Assembly (NCBI GenBank): GCA_922989275.2
Contig: OV277864.1
Coordinates: forward strand, 42,531,550-42,595,549
DNA: 64,000 nt
From: Gari tellinella
Lineage: Eukaryota > Mollusca > Bivalvia > Cardiida > Psammobiidae
Direction of reading: 5' to 3'
Positions 21,901 to 30,503 of the stretch are shown here, one piece after another. Made by a program: the position numbers and the translations under genes. Each line of letters begins with the position of its first letter. The stretch's first letter is position 1. Below the pieces are notes generated by a model that worked only from the letters and a program-made list of their open reading frames with translations, did no database searches and was not told the DNA's origin.

Positions 21901-24900
21901 CTTTGAATTCGCCTTAAAGCTGGTTGAAAGTAGAACAGAATATGCCTTAAGGCACATTCTGCTTTACTTTCAAGTGTTCAACCCACTTTGTATAAAGTGG
22001 AATTATTTTCTCCAGAGGAAACATTCATTAAAGGCGTATTCATAGATAGATATAATCTTTATTTACATCTCATTATTGCACATTCAATATACAAAGAAAC
22101 ATATACAATAGCTTTAAAATAGCGCAATATCATTCCTCAAAGCAATTATAAGAGATTGTATAAATGGCATATCATGCCTTAAAATAACGTGACGCATATA
22201 AAACATTACATTTTGACACCGAGAAATCAGATAATGGAAAAGTTCCAATGCTGATTTCACATATTAAAGCGACTCGCAACCAGATGGTGCATTAAAAATA
22301 GTAATTTGTAAATATGTGTCAAACGCTTATATAAATGGTAAAGAATTAGTTTAGGATAAGAAATTCTGTTTAAAAAAATGTATTTCAATAAAAAAAAATA
22401 TTGGTCTCTGGTGGGATTCGAACCCGGGGCCCGGCATTGGCGGACAGAAGGCAAAATAGGGGAAACCGCTTAGACCAATGGACCACGGAACTATCCGTTT
22501 ATTTCGGATCGATTTAACGTATTTCAATGTGTAGCTATCGAAAGGGCATACAACTTCGTAATTCGGCTCGTGTTTATGTCTGAGCCCGTGTAGAGAAGCA
22601 ACAACAACAACTATACCGTCTACTAGTCGGTATAGAAAAACGATGGAAAATATCTAAAAATCTAAGATTCGGTGACGATTCTTGAGACTTTTTTGGACTG
22701 ATCATATTTTTTTAATGTCAGAAGCCAAATAATGCCACAAATTTGCTTTTATTTGAGTATTTTATTTTATTTTGACAAGTACACCATCCGGTTGCGAGTC
22801 CCTTTAAAATAAGTACAAACATTAAGAGTATAAACATTACTAAGAGTAATCAACAATATCTAGATAAAGTACTCTGATGTTCACAATTCAAAATAAACAT
22901 ATTACGAGAACTTAAAACTCAGACTGAAATACAAACATTAAGAGTATAAATAATAAGAGTAATCAACAAAACCTTGATAAAGTATACTCATAGTCTGATG
23001 TACTAAAATACATACATTACGAGAAATTAAAGCTCTAAATGAGACGACTTATAAATTACAATAGCTAAGATTATTTACAGAGTAACAGTTGACGTCTAGA
23101 GATGTAAAATGAGAAAGCGGGTTTTGGCACCGTCTCTTATCATATTTGTTTTGGAAAACAGAAACTGTATTTATCATAATCATTTAAGTTTAAGAATATA
23201 GGATTGAAGTACATGCCTTTGCAAACAACTGTTCTCTAAAATCGTTATATATATAGCAGTTCAAAATCACATGTAATTCATTTTCTTTGTTGCTGTTAAG
23301 ACAAAACGGGCAAACTCTACTCTCTTCACTAAGGCCCTCATACCGACCCGTTTCAATCCGAATTGGAGCAACACCCAATCTAAATTTACAAAAGGCCGAT
23401 CGATGTAGAGCCTTTAGAATTACTTTACAAAACTATTCTGTAGAAAAAATAGATTTAAAAGACTTGTATAATCTTAGCTTGTTACGGCCACGACCAGAGG
23501 TCCCAACACAGCTATTGATTCTACGAAGCCAGCAATTAGTGAAACTTCCAAAAGCCTCATTTTTAGCTCACCTGGCACAAAGTGCCAAGGTGAGCTATTT
23601 TGATCGTGCTGTGTCCGTCGTCCATCCGTCCGTCGTAAACAATTTGTTTAAACGACATATCCTCCTTAACTACTAGATGGATTTTAACCAAACTTGGCAG
23701 GATTGATCCTTATATAGACCTCTTTAAAAGTGTTCAAATATTTCCGACCCGTTGCATATCTAGGTCATAGGAGCTAAAAATAGATCGTTTCAATAAAAAC
23801 TTAAAAAATCTTCTTCTCTGGAACCACAGTACCCTGAGCTTAGATATTTGGCACATAGCATCATCTACAGGTCCTCTATCAAAAAAATTCAAAATATGTC
23901 CCTGGGGTCAAAAATGGCCTCTGGGGTCACAAATTTACATAGAGTTATATAGTGAAATCTTCAAACCTCTTCTTCTCTGAAATTAATATAGCTAAAGCTT
24001 TGATATTTGGCATAGTGTAACTTCTAGAGGTACGTTACCAATATTGTTCAAATAGTATCGGTCCGTTGCATATCTAGGTCACAGGAGCTAAAATCGATTA
24101 TTTCAATAAAAAAATCTTCTTCTCTGAAACCATATAGTACCCTGACCTTAGATATTTTGCACAAAGCATCATCTTCAAGTCCTCTATCAGGATTGTTGAA
24201 ATTATGTCCCTGGGGTCAAAAATGACCCTGGCCTGGGGGTCACAAATTTACAAAGAGTTATATAGTGAAATCTTCAAACCTCTTCTTCTCTGAAACTAAC
24301 ATGGCTAGAGCTTTAATTATTAGCATAGTGTAACTTCTATAGGTACTTTACGAATATTGCTCAAATGGTTCCGGTCCGTTGCATATCTAGGTCACAGGAG
24401 CTAAAAATAGATTTTTTTCAATAAAAACTTAAAAGATCTTCTTCTCTGAAACCACAGTACCCTGAGCTTAGATATTTTGCACAAAGCATTATCTTCAGTT
24501 CCTCTATCAAGATTGTTCAAATTATGTCCCTGGGGTCAAATATGACCCTGGCCCGGGGGTCACAAATTTACATAGAGTTATATAGTGAAATCTTCAAACC
24601 TCTACTTCTCTGAAACTAATATAGCTAGAGCTTTCATATTTGGCATGGTGTAACTTCTAGAGGTATAATTTACCAATATTGTTCCAATGGTTCCGGTCCG
24701 TTGCATATTTAGGTCACAGGAGCTAAAAATAGATTTTTTTTTAAAAACACTTAAAAAATCTTCTCTTAAACTACAGTACCCTAAGCTTACCTATTTTGCA
24801 CTCAGCATCATCCAATCAGCAATTGGCACAATCATATTGTCATAATTTCTCAGCTTTCCAAGATATGTTACATTAAAATCAACGGTCCCAGGTGAGCGAT

Positions 24901-27900
24901 TTAGGGCCGTATACGGCTCTTGTTATATTATTCATAATATTCATGTAATAGTAGGTAAAGATGTCACCCTTTAACCCGTCCAATGCTTTACCCCGAGTAC
25001 GATCAGGATCCAAACTGTTTGACACCCAATTTGATATGACTAAAGCTGGTGGCTTAGTTCATGACAGTAAAAGGGTTAACAACTTAAAAGGGACAATGTT
25101 ACATGTATACATTTGTACCTGAAGTGGGTTTATCCAGGTGACGTACGCTTCATCAATATGATCCTTGTCAAAGTTGCCAAGCAGGAATCTTAGAGTGCCC
25201 CAAATTCGACAGACAATAAATACGAAAGGCACGAAAGTCAACTTCCGGCTTGCCTCCATCATCAAGTCCGCTCCCGATCGCTTCCGGTTCGCTAGATGTT
25301 TGAACCTTGAGGCCTGTAAATGATGCTATAACATTTCAATGTTGATCAGTTGAGCTCGCTTAACCCATAAATACGCCTTTAATTCATTATTCCACTGGAG
25401 AAAACAGTTCAAATTTATCGAGTTATAAATATGTATCATAATCTAGCAGATGGTGGCTTAAAGCAGGCTGATTTACTATCAACCTGCTTTAAGTGGTCAC
25501 TTCTCTTCAAAACTAGAAACAGGTTATGGAGTAATGGGTTAAGTCCAACAACCCTTACTAAATGTAAAAATGTTTTAATTGTTAAATGATATTGGTCGAC
25601 TTAACAAATTTCTCCTATCGCTTGTTTTAAGTGTTTATGAAAGGCGGTTGCTTAAAGCAGGTTAAAACTAAAACAGACAACCCTCTATGGGATTTCTGCT
25701 TTACTTTTAGCACGGTTTTTATCATCTACCTGCGAGTATGTCGGAATACATGTAGTTTAATAAAACTCCTACAGAGGCTTCTGTTTTACTTTCATCTTGC
25801 ATTAAGCAACCACCTTGCTGCCATACACAATCTAAACTTAATTTAGTGGTCGTAATAGAGAATTTTATTGTACGTAACAATTTTATATACAAGGCGTTTC
25901 TTACATTTTGACCCAAAAATAGCTTTGTTCGAACTGGTATGTATTTATTCATGTGCCTTGGCAGTGAAAGGGTTAATTAAACAACGAAATCATTTATTCT
26001 ATGTGACGATTGTAGTCGGGTAACCCGTTTACAGTTTACCGTTTGGGTTTCAAACTAATTTCAAATAAAACCTTACCCGTCTGCGCAGGAATATTTTTAC
26101 TGTAGCATACAGTACAACCGTTGTTACATAGGCAAGTAGTTCCCAGTATTTGGCCGCCACAAACTGCCACAAGAGGGCGTGCTTGGCGCGGGGATCGATC
26201 CAGCACCAACTCGGTTGTTTAAGACTTGTGTCCGTTCCCAAAACATCCAAACTCAAAGCTAGGATTAATATCAAGCCTGAATCAAGAAGAATGCATGGGA
26301 GGTTTCATTGGATAGCACCAAGATCATCAGATTTACATTTAGTTAACCATTTGTCTTCTGGTCGCGACTTTACTGAAATGATTTTTGCAAACAGTTTAGA
26401 TCCAGATCAGACGCCGCGTTCAGACGCCGCGTAACGCGGCGTCTGATCTGGATCTAAACTATTTGACACTCTTCTATATGTGTCTTTACTTAAAAAATTG
26501 TATAAATCTAAATTTAAGAGGTTTTACAGACGACAATTTCGAAGCAGACGAAATCATCGCAGAATAAGGGTTTAACGTGTGTTTACTCATTCACCTCATT
26601 GAACTTTTAATGGACTACTCCATTTTACAATTAAGTTTAGTCCTTTTTGGCTAATTTTGGTTGATTTTAACAATATAAAATACAAAACGACAAACAGTAT
26701 CTGATCAGGGTCTCCACTGTTTGCATAGAGCAAGTGTACGTTCCAATGAAACTTCTATTGGACATATCCAATTTCCAATTTAGTCTAGTCCATGTCTGAC
26801 TAAACCTAATCAGGAACAAATGGACATTACTTTATTGGAAAACGAAATTTTCTATTTGAAGTTTTTGAGGTGAAAGAATTAACCCTTTCGCTGCCTTACC
26901 CCGAGTACAGTAGTTACATGTATTTGCAAATCGTATAATCAAGGACCAAAGTGTTTGAATATCATTTCGATGTAAACAATGCATGGTCTTGTCGAAATAC
27001 ACAGGCATACCAAATATTAAAGAAGTACAGTTGAATTTCGATTTCTCGAACTCGGTTAAGTCGAACAAACCCGTATTTTAAAGTTAAAACGTGGCTCAGC
27101 CACGTTTTAACTTTGAAATACGGGTATGTTTGGCTAAACCGAGCAAGAAATAACGCAATCCATGTATCGACAAATCAGATAGTTCGAATTAAGCGAGTTC
27201 GAGATATCGAAGTTCGACTGTATCTCAAATGGCACGGGAGTTATCGGCATTTTTCGAAACTTAAACGCAGATTTCGAAACCTGAACGCGGGACCTAAGTT
27301 CAATGTCAGGGTGTTTCGGGTCAAACTCTTAGTACGTGGAAAGAACTTGTCCATATGCATATCAAAATGAAAGCAATACCTCAATGGACATAGTCCCGAG
27401 TTACAAGCATTTTTTCGAAAGTCAAACGTTGATTTGGAAACTTATACACGGGTCCCAAGCTCAATGTCAAAGTCACTGGGACCAAACGATCTTGTGCATA
27501 GAAAGTTCTTGCATATAAGTAGATGCATACCAAATATGAAAGCAATACCTTAAGGGGCACATTAGTTATAAGCATTTTTCAAAACCTAAACACAGATAAT
27601 CTAAACGCAGGTAAAGGTAAAGGTCACTGGGGCCACACCTTTTGCGTGCATGGAAAAGACTCGTCCACATACACATGTGCATTATATAAAACCAATACCT
27701 CAGGGGACATAGCATTTAAAGCGATTTTCGAAATCTATTAACACAGATTTAGAAACCTAAACGCGGGTCCTATAAGTTCAAGGTCAATGGGGTGAAAAGC
27801 TTTAAGTGCATTGAAAATCCTCGTCCATATACACATGCATACTAAATATGAAAGCAATACATCAATGGAATTAGACGTTATCAGCATTATTCCAAAGTTA

Positions 27901-29202
27901 TTCATACATTTCGAAAGTTAAACGCAGTGGCTGATGTCAAGGTCACAGGGGTCCAAAATGTTCGGAAAGGTTTTGCCACAAGGCATGTATGGTCGGAGTA
28001 TGAAAGTTGTAGGTGAAATTGGCATAGAAGTTGTTAACTCTTTCTTGAAACTGCTAACGCCAACGGGAACACCGACGAAGGACGATTTCAGGAAGATGAG
28101 TTCGGCTAATATCATGCGATCATGGGAACAATCTGACCTGTCTTCCTTTTAGTTCTTGGCAGATCCATGTCAAATTAACAAAAACCATCCCTGTGAAAAT
28201 TTCAAACCCAAGAACAAAGGTCTCTGTGAGTGTATTATACAAATATAACTTGTAGTATACACATACTGTCGAACTTCGATATCTCGAACTAGGTTAAGTC
28301 GAGCATATCCGTATTTCAAAGTTTTAACTTTGAAACCCGGGTATGTTCACCTAAACCGAGCTTGAAATACGGCAAATTCATGTTTCAAAATATCGGATAT
28401 TTCGAGTTAAGCGAGTTCAACTGTAGTATTCTAATACATAGTTCTTATCACATCGGCTGTCAAGTATTTCCCCCTATATACTTTCTATTTAACCCATTCA
28501 CTGCCGTGACGTCAATTGTCATCTGCTTATATTTCTCAAATTAACATTTCGGGCATTTTGACTGCAAATACATAGATATGGGTGTCAAACAGATTATATC
28601 CTAATCAGACACCGCGTTACGCGGCGTTTGATCAGAATCCAAACTGTTGTAAATAACCATTGTACTCGGGGTAAGGCAGTGATGGGGTTAATATAGATTC
28701 ACTGGATACACATGTAATTGCCAAAAAGCCTACCTGGCGGTATCCATGCCAGCAAATGGAAGAACTTCATGTAAGTTGCAGTAAAAGATGTATTTCCTAA
28801 AACAACGGTGGAAAACAGACTCATCGCCATGGTAACCGTCCAAAAGAATGAGGTAAAACTGAAATAAATCGTCATAGCGCTTTGGAAGATGCAGAATCCC
28901 CTACTATTGTTGATGATGCTAGAGTCTCTATATAGATACAAGATGACGCCTAGTAAATTCCCCAAAGCCAACATCGTGTCAGAAATTGCCAGGTATAGCA
29001 ACAGTTGGCGGACAGAAGTGCGCATGTCTTTGAAGGCGAAATAGAGGGCACATATAGAGGATCCTCCAACGACGGACAACGCCGACGTCACCGCCGTCAA
29101 TATCACGTAAACGTATTCCGATTCCGGTACTCTACGATCAGTTCCGTTGATAAGCGAGATCACAGTAGTGATCGAGTCTTCGGTTGAATTGACATCAAGC
29201 AT
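9761..29202 (-). CDS. GPR157: GPR157-like G-protein-coupled receptor, spliced CDS of four exons
   Basis: Join of 28734-29202, 26077-26276, 25119-25313 and 9761-9967 on the - strand gives 356 codons plus stop; human GPR157 is of similar length. All introns are GT-AG and all phases fit. The protein has two N-terminal NxT sites (residues 5 and 19) and seven hydrophobic segments: about 30-54, 66-90, 104-135, 147-170, 190-216, 248-269 and 283-306. Cys104 at the start of TM3 can pair with Cys181 in the loop motif WCWID. Family-specific matches to GPR157 are SFFWTV in TM3, WCWID before TM5, KYWELLAYV in TM5 and GIGDSAQGFANFI in TM7. GPR157 is an orphan, ciliary, Gq-linked receptor in vertebrates; that role is not shown here. 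The third intron is 15.15 kb of nested transposons. Ligand unknown. Confidence 0.88.
10030..10223. mobile_element. hAT-like MITE (family G)
   Basis: Termini CAGAGCAACAGATAAAGG and CTTATCTGGGGCCCTG, with AGAGA on both sides. The centre is the family palindrome CATTAGAATCGTCTCTTCGA (about 10107-10142) between TATGGTGTCACTACT and AGTAACACCATAG. Confidence 0.7.
10395..10619. mobile_element. TTAA MITE, family A, reverse orientation
   Basis: TTAACCATAGCCCGTTTCTA at the left and GGGGGAAAGGGTTAA at the right, with the family hairpin at about 10443-10505. TTAA on both ends (10395-10398, 10616-10619). Confidence 0.75.
10620..11060. repeat. Unassigned intron sequence with one hairpin remnant
   Basis: A family B edge (GTTTCAGTGGTGAATGAG) at 10620-10645 and a decayed hairpin (AGGCTAAAAGTAAAGTAGCA ... 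GTGCTTTACTTTT) at about 10965-11025. I see nothing else. Confidence 0.4.
11826..13230 (+). repeat. Left arm of the long terminal inverted repeat
   Basis: Contains five or so units with TTTTCGTCAATATCTCAG / CCATTACTGAAAATCTCGTT at roughly 12470, 12640, 12810, 12975 and 13130. This arm is the inverted counterpart of 19600-20654 and is longer by extra internal units. Confidence 0.7.
13340..13565 (-). mobile_element. tRNA-derived SINE remnant, family 2
   Basis: On the - strand a tRNA-like head near 13495-13555 has an A-box-like TAACTACGGTACCAGG region and a B-box-like GTTCGTGAGTTCGATCCCC. Its body (CCCCTGGGTAGAGAGGAGC on +) runs toward lower coordinates. A related copy lies at 18985-19200. Confidence 0.5.
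13566..14104. other. Unassigned interior of the long-TIR element
   Basis: An isolated unit-like piece (AGCAGATTAAACCATTTTAG, 13565) and otherwise unrecognised sequence. The - strand 13666-13869 is open for 67 codons but matches nothing I know, and may belong to the decayed ORF of the long-TIR element. Confidence 0.3.
14105..15375 (+). pseudogene. LINE apurinic-like endonuclease domain, truncated
   Basis: Reads ...DVLVFTETWLSN (catalytic Glu motif), then VGGGVAIYVRDG, GGIYRPP, LSGDFNM (about 14490-14504), SLIDLIF and a terminal HCPV. The usual S-D-H triad before CPV reads R-F-H, so the catalytic Asp is lost. After the domain comes a basic linker (RKFIRKRNKIHKQAK). Reading continues to 15470 only because of a frame change near the C run at 15367-15372, where the reverse-transcriptase frame takes over. 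Not functional as it stands. Confidence 0.8.
15373..16885 (+). pseudogene. LINE reverse transcriptase domain
   Basis: From about 15373 the frame reads QDVMDAISSMDASKASGPDQ and has the RT motifs in order: [65 protein letters not shown] (catalytic DD at about 16067-16072), SFNPNKTE and HLGLTLSDDAGW. The C-terminal end includes the ITLWN-like element VRDWNSLPQEIR. The RT core is intact. The frame is disrupted at both ends: at the C run near 15370 and near 16880-16886. Confidence 0.9.
16886..17199 (+). pseudogene. LINE C-terminal zinc-knuckle segment
   Basis: In the frame following a second shift, it reads SSGTRRGQVLHARLRLGCSS, then CTCGSIETASHFLLQC (Cys-x-Cys, His, Cys spacing typical of the LINE C-terminal knuckle) and ends IIESKRF with TAA at 17197-17199. 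Confidence 0.8.
17600..18720 (-). pseudogene. Decayed transposon-type ORF inside the long-TIR element
   Basis: Reading the - strand across several frames gives recognisable pieces: FRKKDTMTRHEEVGVIIIQ, KRIKxVCEDIDVFDLL, HFYAKLNLDC and HLPVAHVLSGC. The order HEEAD-like, EDxDVxxLL, then HALSGCDT-like is a pattern I recall from widespread invertebrate ORFs linked to mobile elements, for which I have no secure family name. Several stops and shifts break it. It could be the original gene of the long-TIR transposon. The open stretch 18298-18528 (-) is probably its upstream part. Function unknown. Confidence 0.45.
18985..19205 (-). mobile_element. tRNA-derived SINE, family 2
   Basis: On the - strand the head reads GCAGACGTGGTCTAGTAGTA (A-box) and GTCGTGAGTTTGATCCCCC (B-box). 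The body follows toward 18985 (complement of GGGCTAATTGGACATCCAAA). Part of the same body recurs at 45600-45730. Confidence 0.6.
19600..20654 (-). repeat. Right arm of the long terminal inverted repeat
   Basis: Inverted copy of 11826-13230. Units with GAGATTTTCAGTAATGGCTG occur near 19685, 19850 and 20015, and the terminal part ends CAATCGTGCCGGGTCACTG. Indels and point changes relative to the left arm indicate age. Confidence 0.7.
21560..22263. repeat. MITE remnants and unassigned intron sequence
   Basis: A family B edge (AACTGGAATTGTCAATTTGA, 21825) and a partial reversed family A hairpin (about 21915-21980) precede GAATTATTTTCTCCAGAGGA. The rest (22040-22260) is AT-rich and unrecognised. 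Confidence 0.45.
22268..22803. mobile_element. TTAA-flanked DNA element with AGSGACTCGCAACC termini
   Basis: TTAA at 22264-22267 and 22804-22807 bounds inverted termini AGCGACTCGCAACCAGATGG and (complement) AGGGACTCGCAACCGGATGG. Length 536 bp, non-coding. It contains a tRNA-like block. TTAA target suggests piggyBac-like mobilisation (inference). Confidence 0.75.
22393..22500 (-). mobile_element. tRNA-like pseudogene or SINE head
   Basis: On the - strand: A-box TGGTCCATTGGTCTAAGCGG, a long variable-arm-like region and a perfect B-box GGGTTCGAATCCCACC. The layout is that of Ser/Leu-type tRNAs, but the 5' strand does not pair with AGAGACC, so no acceptor stem forms. I therefore call it a tRNA-derived repeat and not a tRNA gene. 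Confidence 0.6.
23185..23564 (-). pseudogene. LINE-type C-terminal ORF fragment
   Basis: Reading the - strand from about 23550: a degenerate segment with one in-frame stop, then ALHRSAFCKFRLGVAPIRIE, TGRYEGL, CPFCLNSNKENELHVILNC (Cys-x2-Cys, His, Cys knuckle) and FREQLFAKA. This is the 3' ORF end common to mollusc and cnidarian non-LTR elements. The overlapping + strand ORF at 23287-23676 is its antisense shadow. The fragment is cut upstream by the Helentron-like element at 23565. Confidence 0.7.
23565..24924 (+). mobile_element. Helentron-like element with 313-bp units
   Basis: 5' TTTTTAGCTCACCTGGCACA with a complementary TGCCAAGGTGAGCT. 3' CAGGTGAGCGATTTAGGGCC, hairpin (GCCGTATACGGC), TCTTGTT. 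The core has about four units of 313 bp (GGTCCGTTGCATATCTAGGT near 23753, 24061, 24374, 24705). The ends are family-like, but the core is unrelated to the 161-bp unit. Confidence 0.78.
24971..25079. mobile_element. TTAA MITE, family C, internally deleted
   Basis: TTAA at 24971-24974 and 25076-25079 with termini CCCGTCCAATGCTTTACCCC and GTAAAAGGG. Half of the usual hairpin remains (GATCAGGATCCAAACTGTTT). It ends 38 nt from the exon 3 donor of the GPR157-like gene. Confidence 0.65.
25119..25313 (-). CDS. GPR157: GPR157-like receptor, exon 3 (ICL3 and TM6)
   Basis: Acceptor CATTTACAG, 65 codons in phase 0, donor GTACAA. Basic third cytoplasmic loop (HLANRKRSGADLMMEASRK), then TM6 LTFVPFVFIVCRIWGTLRFL, which parallels the GPR157 motif of the same position, and an acidic extracellular loop. 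It ends WINPLQ, which continues into TM7 in exon 4. Confidence 0.87.
25360..25542. mobile_element. TTAA MITE, family A, short copy
   Basis: TTAACCCATAAATACGCC ... GGAGTAATGGGTTAA, with TTAA on both ends. The hairpin is mostly deleted: GCAGGCTGATTTACTATCAA joins the two outer arms. Confidence 0.75.
25615..26076. repeat. Hybrid MITE remnants in GPR157-like intron 2
   Basis: 25630-25865 mixes family A- and D-like hairpin arms and ends TTTAGTGGTCGTAATAGAG, the family D right arm. A family C edge (GCAGTGAAAGGGTTAA) follows near 25962-25977. The remaining bases to the exon 2 donor show nothing. Confidence 0.5.
26077..26276 (-). CDS. GPR157: GPR157-like receptor, exon 2 (TM4, ECL2, TM5)
   Basis: Acceptor GATTCAG, then 200 nt joining exon 1 in phase 1, donor GGTAAGG. 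It encodes the end of TM4 (PPGLILILALSLDVLG), ECL2 with the family hallmark WCWIDPRAK, and TM5 with KYWELLAYVTTVVLYATVK, then a basic end RRR. Confidence 0.9.
26345..26882. mobile_element. Family C hairpin and family B TTAA MITE
   Basis: A near-perfect hairpin at 26394-26462 (TTTAGATCCAGATCAGACGC, loop, complement) marks a family C copy. Next, 26583-26882 is a family B MITE (CTCATTCACCTCATTGAACT ... TTTTTGAGGTGAAAGAATTAA). Another family C end (TTAACCCTTTCGCTGCCTTA) starts at its right TTAA. Confidence 0.6.
27028..27220. mobile_element. TA-flanked pogo-like MITE
   Basis: CAGTTGAATTTCGATTTCTC and GAGATATCGAAGTTCGACTG are inverted repeats with TA on each side. The central palindrome is the GTTAAAACGTGGCTCAGCCA type. 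Confidence 0.8.
27225..28215. repeat. Tandem array, unit about 165 bp, GPR157-like intron 1
   Basis: Diverged units share TTTTCGAAA, CTAAACGCGGGTCC, GTCCATATACACATGCATAC and GAAAGCAATACCTCA. The last motif recurs near 27369, 27540, 27687 and 27850. ORFs across it are shadows. It resembles the cores of the Helentron-like elements, but I find no matching ends. Confidence 0.65.
28266..28423. mobile_element. TA-flanked pogo-like MITE, short copy
   Basis: CTGTCGAACTTCGATATCTC ... GTTAAGCGAGTTCAACTG bounded by TA. It is an internally shortened relative of 27028-27220. Confidence 0.65.
28489..28691. mobile_element. TTAA MITE, family C, type copy
   Basis: TTAACCCATTCACTGCCGTG and GGCAGTGATGGGGTTAA form the termini, with the hairpin AATCAGACACCGCGTTACGC / GCGGCGTTTGATCAG at 28602-28642. 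TTAA on both sides. It lies 42 nt from the exon 1 donor. Confidence 0.8.
28734..29202 (-). CDS. GPR157: GPR157-like receptor, exon 1 (N-terminus to TM4)
   Basis: ATG at 29202 opens 156 codons plus one base; the donor GTAGGC follows CCG CCA G. NST and NGT glycosylation sites lie in the short N-terminus. TM1 to the start of TM4 includes RQLLLYLAISD in TM2 and SFTSFFWTVTMAMSL in TM3, close to the GPR157 pattern. The apparent ORF runs on to 28699, but those last residues are intron read-through. Confidence 0.9.
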
Positions 29203-29370
29203 AGTTCTGCGTCTTATCTACGTTTTAGTGTAAGGTATTGTTTTGTTATAATAAAACCATCTACTTTATTATTTCTGATTAAAGCACATGGTTTGTTTCG
29301 AATAATTATTGCGGAAACTCTGCACTCTGTTCTTCGTCGAATTGTTTTATAGGTTGACGATGCCATGTTT
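29203..29370 (-). promoter_or_regulatory. Likely 5' UTR/promoter side of the GPR157-like gene
   Basis: Sequence upstream of the ATG, before the first MITE. No TATA box or initiator I would defend. Placed by position only. Confidence 0.25.
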
Positions 29371-29576
29371 CAGTAAAACCTCTCTATTACGACCACTAAA
29401 ACAAGGGATAATTGATAATTTATAAGACAGGTGACAGTTTAAAAGCAAGGTGACAGTAAAACAGAAAGCTCTTACAGGAGCTTTCTGTTTTACTGTTACA
29501 GTGCTAAAGGCCGTCACCTGTCGTAAACACCTAATAATTAACACAATTTAGTGGTCGTAATAGAGAGGTTTTACTG
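29371..29576. mobile_element. Family D MITE (pogo/Tc-like)
   Basis: CAGTAAAACCTCTCTATTAC ... GTAATAGAGAGGTTTTACTG, with an inner hairpin GACAGTAAAACAGAAAGCTC (about 29448-29500). The right flank is TA; the left flank has drifted. Confidence 0.75.
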
Positions 29577-30299
29577 TATTAAAAGCTTGACTACACCAAA
29601 TAAAGCCTCTGACGCCGGTCTCTTATCTTATATTTAATTAATTTAACCTTCTGTGCGATTAGGGTGAATTTCTGTTAACTGTACAGCAAACAGTTTAGAT
29701 CCAGATGAGACGCCAAGTAACTTGGCGTCTCATCAGGCTCTACACTGTATTAAAATTTGATGATATTTTCTAAAAGATAAATTTCAAAAGGTAAAATTAA
29801 CCTATATAATTGTTGCAGACGGACAACTTTAGCAGACGACATAGCAAACACATAACACAATCTGTAGAACGTCACTCATTGCTTGGAACTCGGGCGTATT
29901 TTACAAGAAGTGTTTACAAATGGATATCGGTGTCATACTTTGCCAGAAAAGCTTAAAAATATGTGGTCAAAAACAGTCAAATCTCGACAACTCGAACTGG
30001 CGTATGGCGAAATAAGTCGAACATAACTATCCTCATTTCAAAGTTAAAACGTGGCTAAGCCTTGTCGCGTTTTACCTTTGCAATAAGGATATATGCTAGA
30101 TTTTTAAAGAGAGTTAGACTGTAATTAGAAACAGTTAAAGGACATGTAATGTGCAAGATCTTTCACCTGTAGCTAAGTACACGGTCATTTACACTGCAGT
30201 GAAATGATTGAACCCTGCCCCACACTTCCATGACGTCATTGTCGTCCCCTTTTATGTAATTTGACCCGAACGATGCAAAATACTGAGGATATATCAAAA
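29577..30299. repeat. MITE remnants upstream of the GPR157-like gene
   Basis: A family C hairpin (GATCCAGATGAGACGCCAAG, 29699-29750) and a decayed pogo-like copy (CAGTCAAATCTCGACAACTC, about 29973-30120). The rest is unrecognised. Confidence 0.45.
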
Positions 30300-30503
30300 C
30301 AGTAGAACCTACATATTACGACCATTAAATTTTGATTAATACCATGAAATTAAGGCAGGTGACTGCTTAAAGCAAGGTAACAGTGAAATAGAAAGCTCCC
30401 CCAGGAGCTTTCAATTTCACTGTCACCTTGTTTTAAGCTGTCACCTGTCTTTATTCAATCAATTAGCCTTCGTTTTAGCGGCCGTAAGAGAAAGGTTCTA
30501 CTG
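30300..30503. mobile_element. Family D MITE
   Basis: CAGTAGAACCTACATATTAC ... GTAAGAGAAAGGTTCTACTG, TA on the right. Inner hairpin around 30370-30435 (GAAAGCTCCCCCAGGAGCTTTC). Confidence 0.75.

Noticed and set aside
22393..22500. Functional tRNA-Ser/Leu gene
   Set aside because: Boxes A and B are present, but the 5' end cannot pair with AGAGACC and the locus sits inside a transposon.
23287..23676. + strand 129-codon ORF
   Set aside because: Antisense to a recognisable LINE C-terminal fragment, and it runs into the Helentron-like element.
27918..28152. Short ORFs on both strands (65-72 codons)
   Set aside because: They lie in the last units of the 165-bp tandem array and have no homology I recognise or exon signals.
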